Assembly (NCBI GenBank): GCA_030019105.1
Contig: JASEGY010000142.1
Location: forward strand, 1 to 8,159
Length of the DNA: 8,159 nt
Reading direction: 5' to 3'
From: a bacterium
GTDB taxonomy: Bacteria > UBA9089 > JASEGY01
The notes under the pieces are model-generated. The model did not search any database, had not been told where the DNA came from, and saw only the letters and a program-made list of their open reading frames with translations. Within the stretch, counting starts at the first letter, position 1. Each line of letters starts with the position of its first letter. The translations under genes and the position numbers were made by a program. Shown one piece after another: positions 1 to 5,176 of this stretch.

Positions 1-1
1 T

Positions 2-613
2 CTTAGTGGTGAATGGTTACAAGTTGGTTTGGTTGCGGCTTCGCCGCGCTATGAAATTGAAGCCGAAAAAGAGGGCTGGAGCGTTCCTGTTTTGGAGCGA
101 CAGATTCACTCTTTCCTTTTCGCACGACTCCTGAAAAGCAGGGACAAAGACGGCGTTCTGGAATTAGCAAGAGAAGGACAAGCAGTAAAGAATCCGGCTG
201 ACACTATGAAAGATCCTTACATCCTTGATTTTCTCGGATTGCCGGATTCAAAACAGCTTCATGAGTCAAGACTTGAATCGGCTATTATCGAAAACCTGCA
301 GTCATTTCTTCTTGAGTTAGGTAAAGGTTTTGCATTCGTCGCCCGGCAAAAACGCCTTCAGTACGAAGACGAATTCTTCTATGTCGACCTTATTTTTTAT
401 AACTGTATCCTGAAGTGTTATCTGCTGATTGACCTGAAGATTGGCAAACTGGCCCATCAAGATGTCGGTCAGATGGACAGCTATGTCCGCATGTTTGATG
501 ACTGTTTCATCGCCAGGGATGACAACCCGACCATCGGATTGATTCTTTGTGCTGAGAAGAACGAGGGTAGCTCCACAATCAATCGTGGAGTACGCTCGAA
601 TAGTAAACTTTAG
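2..613 (+). CDS. Truncated YhcG/DUF1016-type PDDEXK nuclease, 3' part, C-terminus replaced by an inserted element
   Basis: This frame is open from the window edge, so the gene is 5'-partial. The first in-frame alternative start (TTG at 29) is not a believable start. Residues below are counted from the codon at 29. Recognisable similarity to the YhcG/DUF1016 family begins at RYEIEAEKEGWSV (7-19) and continues through LERQIHSFLFARL, DPYILDFLGLP (62-72) and LLELGKGFAFVARQKR (94-109). The PDDEXK core is visible: E83/E88 in the first helix, D120 in FYVDLIFYN, and D135-x-K137 in LIDLKIGKL, followed by HQDVGQMDSYV. The match stops after GLILCAEKNE (179). Residues 180-194 are encoded by the arm and interior of the inverted-repeat element that starts at 566. 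The family normally continues for some 30-40 more residues, so the C-terminus is lost. Family members are putative nucleases often found in accessory and defence regions. Whether this version still folds is unknown. Confidence 0.8.
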   Translation, partial: LSGEWLQVGLVAASPRYEIEAEKEGWSVPVLERQIHSFLFARLLKSRDKDGVLELAREGQAVKNPADTMKDPYILDFLGLPDSKQLHESRLESAIIENLQSFLLELGKGFAFVARQKRLQYEDEFFYVDLIFYNCILKCYLLIDLKIGKLAHQDVGQMDSYVRMFDDCFIARDDNPTIGLILCAEKNEGSSTINRGVRSNSKL

Positions 614-764
614 AGTAATATATAGGGCTTTGCTTAAAAAAGTTGAGAACACTTCAGCCCTTGGAAAGAGCCCAGCTAACCCTCGTAATTTATTAGATAT
701 CCAGCGATTTTTTAGAGTTGATTTTCAATCGAAAACTAACTCCACGATTGATTGGGGAGCTACC
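566..764. mobile_element. MITE-like element, about 199 bp, with 26 bp terminal inverted repeats
   Basis: Bases 566-591 begin GGTAGCTCCACAATCAATCG and end TGGAGT. They are the reverse complement of 739-764 with one mismatch. Each arm is itself a small palindrome (CTCCAC at 571-576, GTGGAG at 585-590), so each end can form its own hairpin. The interior of about 150 bp has no supported gene. The element starts exactly where similarity to the YhcG nuclease ends, so it has interrupted that gene and supplied a new 15-codon tail and stop. I see no convincing target-site duplication (AACGAG on the left, ACAACA on the right). A REP/RAYT-type or other non-autonomous element is possible; the family is not identified. 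Confidence 0.55.
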
Positions 765-956
765 ACAACAGGATGCCCAAGCAAAAATACGACTTCGGAT
801 TGAACAAATTCCTTTTGAGCGAATTTCTTAAAAAGTTGGGGTAGTAGGGGAGTAGTAGTGGACGTTGGTGCGGGAGACTTAGGGGACATAGATAAAAAAC
901 ATAAAAAAATCATCCTAAATGTATGATGAAGAGGAGCCGGAAAGGGGGAAATTAAA
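765..956. other. Intergenic stretch, no supported gene; possible residual coding tail
   Basis: Between the inverted-repeat element and the antitoxin gene, one plus-strand frame reads DAQAKIRLRIEQIPFERIS and stops with TAA at about 829-831. This looks protein-like in composition and may be the broken end of a gene, but I do not recognise it and it does not match the expected YhcG C-terminus. The rest is G-rich (about 835-887), then A-rich, and contains the left direct repeat at 868-900. A very weak promoter-like pair (TTGGTG at 865-870, TAGATA at 889-894, 18 bp apart) lies upstream of the toxin-antitoxin genes. Confidence 0.3.
868..900 (+). repeat. Left direct repeat bracketing the toxin-antitoxin cassette
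   Basis: The core GGGGACATAGATAAAAAAC (882-900) matches GGGGACGTAGGTAAAAAAC at 1725-1743 with two A/G differences. Similarity extends upstream through GTGCGGGAGAC against GTGTGGGATAC. The two copies have the same orientation and lie about 844 bp apart, one on each side of the two-gene cassette. Confidence 0.6.
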
Positions 957-1232
957 ATGCCAGTTCTTTCATTAGCTAAGCTAAAAATGAATTTTGGTTT
1001 TAATGATGCTGTAGCTATTAAATATGAAAAGAGAGATGAAGAATTAATTATTCATCTCCCTATTGAGCCCAAATATAGAAGTAATGATGAAATCATAAAC
1101 CAGGCTCAAAACCTGGTTGAGAAACGGAAGGCTGCTGGTTGGTCCAGACAAGACTTTTTTAATGATTTTTTGAGAGTTAGAGATGAAGTATTAGAAAAAG
1201 TAAGGGTACATTATGGAAATCAGCAAAGTTAG
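957..1232 (+). CDS. Putative antitoxin of a PIN toxin-antitoxin pair (family unrecognised)
   Basis: This encodes a small 91-residue protein. The ATG at 957 has a good ribosome binding site, AGGGGG at 943-948, 8 nt upstream. Residues 1-35 (MPVLSLAKLKMNFGFNDAVA, then IKYEKRDEELIIHL) could form a short beta-rich segment with a pattern reminiscent of small DNA-binding antitoxin folds, but no signature motif is clear. Residues 42-91 are strongly helical and charged (NDEIINQAQNLVEKRKAAGW), as expected for a toxin-binding tail. It overlaps the PIN gene by 20 bp, and antitoxin-first order with overlap is the normal arrangement of such pairs. The antitoxin role rests on this context and size, not on recognised homology. 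There is no signal peptide or membrane segment. Confidence 0.65.
   Translation: MPVLSLAKLKMNFGFNDAVAIKYEKRDEELIIHLPIEPKYRSNDEIINQAQNLVEKRKAAGWSRQDFFNDFLRVRDEVLEKVRVHYGNQQS
1202..1206 (+). promoter_or_regulatory. Ribosome binding site for the PIN toxin gene, inside the antitoxin gene
   Basis: AAGGG lies 6 nt before the ATG at 1213, within the last codons of the upstream gene. It supports independent initiation at 1213 and hence translational coupling with the antitoxin. Confidence 0.5.
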
Positions 1233-1665
1233 GGTTGTTTTAGACACAAATGTTGTTTTGGCTTACACCTGGACAAAATCTGAGGACAGTCCAAATAAAG
1301 AAATCATCCGCAGATGGGAGAAAGATCAATTTGATGTTTTATGGAGCAGGGATGTTATTAATGAATACATTAACAAAATGAAATTCTTTGGAGTATCTGA
1401 AGACCACATTGTAAAAATAATCTCCCATTTTATCCAGTCTGGAGAAGCAATAGAGATTGAATTTTATCATTATGAACTCTATCCAGAAGATGCTAAAGAC
1501 ATTTGCTTTGTTTTGTGTGCGTTGAATGGCTGTGGCAGTCATATTATTACCTATGATCCTCACTTATTAGATTTAGCAGAGGAATATCGACAGAAGTTTT
1601 CTATCAGTATTTTGAAGCCTGTTCCATTTTTGCAAAAATTAAGAGAGCTTCTGAAGGAAACTTGA
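1213..1665 (+). CDS. PIN-domain ribonuclease toxin (COG1569-like)
   Basis: This is a 150-residue, single PIN-domain protein, the usual size for the COG1569-type "putative toxin-antitoxin system toxin component" family. The acidic metal-binding residues of the PIN fold can be placed: D11 in VVLDTNVVLAY, E51 in SRDVINEYINKM, D96 in DAKDICFVLCALNG, and D115 in HIITYDPHLLDLAE. The set looks complete, so the protein is probably an active Mg2+-dependent RNase. It overlaps the upstream small gene by 20 bp in a different frame, suggesting coupled translation and stoichiometric control by a cognate antitoxin. The RNA target cannot be inferred. By eye the cassette is more AT-rich than the operon to its right and sits between direct repeats, which fits horizontal acquisition. 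Confidence 0.88.
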   Translation: MEISKVRVVLDTNVVLAYTWTKSEDSPNKEIIRRWEKDQFDVLWSRDVINEYINKMKFFGVSEDHIVKIISHFIQSGEAIEIEFYHYELYPEDAKDICFVLCALNGCGSHIITYDPHLLDLAEEYRQKFSISILKPVPFLQKLRELLKET

Positions 1666-1680
1666 TGTGGAAAACCACAT
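1665..1680 (+). terminator. Small hairpin at the end of the PIN gene
   Basis: ATGTGG (1665-1670), loop AAAA, CCACAT (1675-1680) form a 6 bp perfect stem immediately after the stop codon. Only TT follows, so it is a poor intrinsic terminator; it could protect the 3' end of the mRNA. Confidence 0.25.
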
Positions 1681-1711
1681 TTCGCTGCACAGTTATGTAA
1701 TCGGTAGAAGG

Positions 1712-1743
1712 GTGTGGGATACAAGGGGACGTAGGTAAAAAAC
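1712..1743 (+). repeat. Right direct repeat bracketing the toxin-antitoxin cassette
   Basis: This is the partner of 868-900, with core GGGGACGTAGGTAAAAAAC at 1725-1743. It begins 46 bp after the PIN stop codon. Confidence 0.6.
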
Positions 1744-1752
1744 GTGTACGCC

Positions 1753-1790
1753 GAGCAAAGCTTCTTTGCTCTTGCCAGTGAGAGTCTGGC
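1753..1790 (+). other. Two adjacent hairpins before the minisatellite
   Basis: GAGCAAAG (1753-1760), loop CTT, CTTTGCTC (1764-1771) make an 8 bp stem. It is followed directly by GCCAG (1774-1778) and CTGGC (1786-1790) with a 7 nt loop. There is no T-run. Their role is unknown; they could be the folded end of a decayed mobile element. Confidence 0.35.
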
Positions 1791-1819
1791 CTGAACAAAG
1801 GTTAGCCACCAGTTTAGCC

Positions 1820-2100
1820 TCTGTGAGAAGCGAAGTTAGCGGAGAAGCGAAGCCAGCGGAGGAGCGAAGCTCGCAATGAAACGGAGTCTGCGGAGAGAGG
1901 CTAAGCCAGCGGAGGAGCGAAGCTCGCAATGAAGCGGAGTCTGCGGAAAGAGGCTAAGCCAGCGGAGGAGCGAAGTCTGTAATGAAGCGAAGTCTGCGGA
2001 GAGAGGCCAAGCCAGCGAAGGAGCGAAGTCTGTAATGAAGCGAAGTCAGCGGAGAGAGGCTAAGCCAGCAAAGGAGCTAAGCCCGCAGTGTGACAAGGCT
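1820..2100 (+). repeat. Purine-rich 53 bp tandem repeat (minisatellite), four full units plus partial ends
   Basis: Full units are at 1852-1904, 1905-1957, 1958-2010 and 2011-2063, each starting GCCAGCG(G/A)AGGAGCGAAG and ending GAGAGGCTAA or close to it. A degenerate partial unit precedes them (about 1820-1851) and a diverging partial unit follows (2064-2100). Units differ at a few positions (for example CTCGCAATGAA against TCTGTAATGAA), so the array is somewhat aged. The period of 53 is not a multiple of three, and no frame is open throughout, so it is not coding. Within a unit a shorter theme, GCGGAG or AGCGAAG, recurs. The plus strand is strongly purine-biased. The array begins just beyond the 3' end of the hsp70-like gene. 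Confidence 0.9.
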
Positions 2101-2118
2101 GAGTAGTTACCACTACTC
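2101..2118 (-). terminator. Hairpin overlapping the hsp70-like stop codon
   Basis: GAGTAGT (2101-2107), a 4 nt loop and ACTACTC (2112-2118) form a 7 bp perfect stem that includes the TAG stop at 2113-2115. No T-run follows on the minus strand, so it is at best a weak or factor-assisted terminator for the operon. Confidence 0.3.
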
Positions 2119-3660
2119 ATTCTCCCGGTGTAATACGCCCTTGGCCTTTTGCCAAAGCTTATCAATACCCTTTTTGGCTGCTTGCTTCTCTTTCTTACCC
2201 ATCCGTTCCCTGGAGTGCTTGATAGTAAGCTTCTGGCTTTGACTGGTGTCCTTATTTAGAGCGCTGACATGCAGGATACCGTTTACATCGTAGTCGAACT
2301 GAACAATTATCTTTGGCTTGCCAGCCAGTGCCTCTGGGACATCTTCTAACTTAAACTTACCCAGAAGCACATTCTGGGAGGCAATCGGACTCTCACCCTG
2401 ATAGACCTCGATTTCTACCGTTTTCTGGTTATCCATAAAGGTGGAAAAGACTTCTGATTTGGAGACAGGAATGGCCGTATTGCGTTGAATAAGTTTACAG
2501 AAGATGTCCGGAAGTGGCAGGCCAAATCTATTAGAAACCGCAGCAATGCCTAAGGAATACGGAACCACATCGACCAACACGGCTGACGGACTATGTCCGC
2601 TTATTATCCCTGCCTGGATGGCTGCCCCTAAGGTTACGCATTCCTCAGGATCTACCTCTGCATGGGGCGATATGCCCATCTTTTTTTCAATCAGATCGGC
2701 TACCGCCGGAATGCGCGTTGAGCCACCAACGAGCAGAACCTTATCTATTTCTTTGTTCTCTAACCCAGCATCACTCAAGGTAATATCTATTGCCTCCAGG
2801 GTCTCATCCAGCAAATCCTGTATCAATTCCTTGAATTTCTCTCGAGATATCTCTATCTCCAAATGGAGTGGTTTACCATCATCAGATTTGGCGATAAATT
2901 CCTCCCGAATTAAGACATAGGGTTTGTCTGACAGCTCTATTTTGGCCTGTTCCGCGGCCCTGGTTAACCTGGCTAAGGCCTGACGGTCCTGGCGTACATC
3001 TATTTTGTGTTTCCTCTCAAACCATCGGGCAATATGGTCTACTAAGCGCTGGTCGAAATCATCCCCACCCAGGCGATTATTGCCATGACTGGCCAGCACC
3101 TCTATCACTCCGGAAGAAAGCTCCACAATAGAGACATCAAAGGTGCCTCCTCCCAGGTCATAGACCATGAGGTGTTGGTCTTCTTCCTTATCTGCCCCAT
3201 AGGCCAGGGCGGCGGCCGTAGGCTCATTTATGATTCGGACTACCTCTAAGCCGGCAAGCTCACCCGCATCTTTGGTCGCCTGACGTTGGCTATCCGAGAA
3301 ATACGCCGGCACAGTAATTACCGCCTTACTGATCTGCTTCTTTAACGCATTTTCAGCAATAGTCTTTAGTTGTTTTAAAATGATACCGGATATCTCCTGA
3401 GGGGTATACTCCTTTTCGGCTATCGGCACAGTGACGTCACACCCCATTTGCCGCTTGATAGACTTTATCGTCCTCTCAGGAGCGAGAATATATTGGTTTT
3501 TGGCCGGGGTGCCTACTAACAGCTCTCCTCCAGGAGAAATTCCTACAACCGAAGGCAATAACCGTTCACCATTATTCTCAATAAGCATAGGAGAATGGCC
3601 CTTTATGATTCCTACCGAAGAATTAGTTGTGCCCAAATCGATACCAATTATGTCTTCCAT
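2113..3660 (-). CDS. Hsp70/DnaK-like chaperone with truncated lid
   Basis: This ATP-dependent chaperone is 515 residues from the preferred ATG at 3660. An upstream in-frame TTG at 3681 would overlap the ribosome binding site and is rejected. The nucleotide-binding domain is complete: IIGIDLGTTNSS (4-15), PAYFSDSQRQATKDAG (118-133), DLGGGTFDVS (168-177), GGDDFD (198-203) and LLVGGSTRIP (309-318). It lacks the insert of about 24 residues after IKRQMG that E. coli DnaK has, as in Gram-positive-type DnaKs. The linker AVLVDVVP (360-367) leads to the beta substrate-binding domain (to about 480). That domain contains a short extra loop, NRFGLPLPD, compared with housekeeping DnaK. After LTIKHSRERM only about 30 basic residues remain, so most of the helical lid (about 100 residues in DnaK) is absent. 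It is the last gene of the operon, 32 nt after the GrpE-like gene, and acts in the cytoplasm. It is probably a specialised paralogue, not the main dnaK. Confidence 0.93.
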   Translation of the reverse strand: MEDIIGIDLGTTNSSVGIIKGHSPMLIENNGERLLPSVVGISPGGELLVGTPAKNQYILAPERTIKSIKRQMGCDVTVPIAEKEYTPQEISGIILKQLKTIAENALKKQISKAVITVPAYFSDSQRQATKDAGELAGLEVVRIINEPTAAALAYGADKEEDQHLMVYDLGGGTFDVSIVELSSGVIEVLASHGNNRLGGDDFDQRLVDHIARWFERKHKIDVRQDRQALARLTRAAEQAKIELSDKPYVLIREEFIAKSDDGKPLHLEIEISREKFKELIQDLLDETLEAIDITLSDAGLENKEIDKVLLVGGSTRIPAVADLIEKKMGISPHAEVDPEECVTLGAAIQAGIISGHSPSAVLVDVVPYSLGIAAVSNRFGLPLPDIFCKLIQRNTAIPVSKSEVFSTFMDNQKTVEIEVYQGESPIASQNVLLGKFKLEDVPEALAGKPKIIVQFDYDVNGILHVSALNKDTSQSQKLTIKHSRERMGKKEKQAAKKGIDKLWQKAKGVLHRENE

Positions 3661-3664
3661 ATTA

Positions 3665-3674
3665 TCTCCTCCTC
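3665..3674 (-). promoter_or_regulatory. Strong ribosome binding site fixing the hsp70-like start
   Basis: On the minus strand GAGGAGGAGA lies just upstream of the ATG at 3660. It is the strongest Shine-Dalgarno in the operon and argues for that ATG over the TTG at 3681. It implies that the last gene is the best translated. Confidence 0.7.
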
Positions 3675-3692
3675 TGTTCAAGTATCAGCCGG

Positions 3693-4835
3693 TTAGTGGT
3701 CAGGATATCTGGAGGGAGGCCAGGTGGCCCTTTTGTCAGTTGCCCTGGGGATGGGCGTGGGCAACTGAAGTTCTTTGTTGAGTTGAGTGGGCCAGATAGC
3801 TTTCTTGTCAGTTAGCTGGGCCGCGTCTTCTTCCCTTTCTTTTTGTGGTTCGACCACTTTCTCTTTTTCTTTTTGTCTTTCTGGCTCGGACACTCTCTTG
3901 CCCACCACTACCTCGGCATATCTAATTACCCTATTATCCAGAATGTAACCCGGCAATTCTTCCCTGATGATCTTATTGTCTTCTATATCCAGGCCTTCTT
4001 CTACCCCGACGGCCTTATGAAAGTTTGGATTGAAGAACTCACCTTCACAAGGAAGGCGACGGACATTAAATCCGGATAAAACATCTAAGGCCCGATCCTG
4101 AACCATCCGCACACCCTCTAACCAACTATTAAGTTCCTCGGATAGGGTCTTCTCCTTCGGTCTTTCCAACAACCTCTTTGTGAAGCCCGATCGTTTCTTA
4201 AGATGTCTATTCAAGTAGTATCTTCGCCTAATCTTACGGCTCATTTTAACCGAAGCTAAACTCCCAACCCGGCCCGGTTCTGTCTTCAACTCAGATTCAG
4301 GATAGACTGACCTGGACGACTCATTTTCTGTATCTTCGGCAGAACTTGCCTGCCGGGTTATGGCCTCAATAGTCCAGGAAAGACTATCCAGCACTGGCAA
4401 CAGGGCCTTGACAAACTTACTCCGCTGTTCCTGACTCTGGAGTTTCTCTAATTTATCCAATCGGGTGTCTATTCCGTTAAGGACAGTTACTACTTTCTCT
4501 ATCAAGTCGTGATTGGAACTTAACAGCTCATCATTTCGGGCCTGTTCTTCTTTAAGATTCTTAATAATCGTTGATAATTGCTGACTAAGTTGAGCCTGAC
4601 CCTTTTTCAGGTCAAGGACAGTTACTACTTTCTCTATCAAGTCGTATTTGGAACTTAACAGCTCAGCATTTCGGGCATGTTCTTCTTTAAGATTCTCAAT
4701 AATCGTTGATAATTGCTGACTAAGTTGAGCCTGACCCCTTTTTAGATCCTGGTCAAATTGGTCTCCAACCCCTTTCAGATCATCCTTATCTCTATCTCTT
4801 AATTTAGAGGTAATGGTCTTAAAGAATCTCATCAT
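3693..4835 (-). CDS. GrpE-like nucleotide exchange factor with duplicated coiled coil, basic insert and charged tail
   Basis: The protein has 380 residues, against about 150-210 for a usual GrpE. Residues 30-140 form a long charged coiled coil containing two near-identical 45-residue units (33-77 and 78-122), each with GQAQLSQQLSTII and DLIEKVVTVL. FVKALLPVLDSLS (141-153) matches the GrpE helical bundle. The bundle is split by an insert of about 70 residues (162-231) holding a very basic patch, SRKIRRRYYLNRHLKKR (199-215). The family match resumes at LDVLSGFNVRR (about 250-260; L250 is the last residue of DRAL). It continues through the C-terminal beta domain: FFNPNFHKAVGVEEG (267-281) and LPGYILDNRVIRYAEVVVGK (294-313). 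A charged tail of 67 residues follows. GrpE releases ADP from Hsp70, and the adjacent hsp70-like gene is the obvious partner. Starts at 4835 or the next ATG (4832) are both possible; GGTGA lies just upstream. No membrane segment is seen. Confidence 0.85.
   Translation of the reverse strand: MMRFFKTITSKLRDRDKDDLKGVGDQFDQDLKRGQAQLSQQLSTIIENLKEEHARNAELLSSKYDLIEKVVTVLDLKKGQAQLSQQLSTIIKNLKEEQARNDELLSSNHDLIEKVVTVLNGIDTRLDKLEKLQSQEQRSKFVKALLPVLDSLSWTIEAITRQASSAEDTENESSRSVYPESELKTEPGRVGSLASVKMSRKIRRRYYLNRHLKKRSGFTKRLLERPKEKTLSEELNSWLEGVRMVQDRALDVLSGFNVRRLPCEGEFFNPNFHKAVGVEEGLDIEDNKIIREELPGYILDNRVIRYAEVVVGKRVSEPERQKEKEKVVEPQKEREEDAAQLTDKKAIWPTQLNKELQLPTPIPRATDKRATWPPSRYPDH
4479..4748. repeat. 135 bp in-frame tandem duplication inside the GrpE-like gene
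   Basis: Bases 4479-4613 and 4614-4748 align without gaps, with about 8 differences counted by eye (roughly 94% identity). They begin with the shared run AAGGACAGTTACTACTTTCT. The period is 45 codons, so the frame is kept and the protein gains one coiled-coil unit. Confidence 0.92.
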
Positions 4836-4854
4836 AATTCACCGTCCGTGCTGA

Positions 4855-5163
4855 TCATAGCTTAAGCCGGCTCTCTTCCATAGCGGCTAACAAATCATCG
4901 GGATAGACACCCAGGTCATAATCATCCTCTTTTTCGTTAAACCTAAACTCTCCAAAGGGATCATTAAAGTGGAATACATCTGTTCTGATTCTGGTTTTTG
5001 GATCGCGTAATTTCTCATAAGCTGCCCGTATCTCTTTGAACTTTTCTGCATCTCTTTCTGGGGTATACTGTTTGACCAGTTCAAAATAGGTCTTCTTTAT
5101 TTCACCCCTTTGAGCATCTTTAGAAAGTTTTAAGACCTCGTAAGGGCTTTTCTCTCTCTGCAT
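4855..5163 (-). CDS. J-domain-like (DnaJ-like) cochaperone lacking HPD
   Basis: The protein has 102 residues. Residues 6-58 follow the J-domain pattern: SPYEVLKLSKDAQRGEIKKT (helices I-II), then FELVKQY, then FKEIRAAYEKLRDPKTR (helix III). The HPD tripeptide between helices II and III, which stimulates Hsp70 ATPase, is replaced by TPE (34-36, in KQYTPERDAEKF). Residues 60-102 are an acidic tail (FNEKEDDYDLGVYPDD) with no zinc-finger or C-terminal DnaJ substrate domains. The ATG at 5163 has GAGGT a few bases upstream, placed in the 13 nt gap after the TPR stop codon. The position directly upstream of grpE-like and hsp70-like genes supports a cochaperone or adaptor role. Without HPD it may bind the Hsp70 or another partner without canonical activation. 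Confidence 0.82.
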   Translation of the reverse strand: MQREKSPYEVLKLSKDAQRGEIKKTYFELVKQYTPERDAEKFKEIRAAYEKLRDPKTRIRTDVFHFNDPFGEFRFNEKEDDYDLGVYPDDLLAAMEESRLKL

Positions 5164-5176
5164 TTTCGTACCTCAC

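Noticed and set aside
549..803. Plus-strand open frame of 84 codons across the inverted-repeat element
   Set aside because: It overlaps the nuclease end and both inverted-repeat arms in another frame and has no recognisable domain; the arms account for its apparent ends.
1693..1929. Minus-strand open frame of 78 codons entering the tandem array
   Set aside because: It lies partly in the 53 bp repeat, whose period does not keep frame, and shows no protein-like motif.
1820..2100. Possible CRISPR array
   Set aside because: The repeats are contiguous 53 bp units with no unique spacers, and no cas genes are present.
3658..3681. TTG at 3681 as the start of the hsp70-like gene
   Set aside because: It would place the strong GAGGAGGAGA ribosome binding site inside the coding sequence; the ATG at 3660 gives the normal MEDIIGIDLGTT start.
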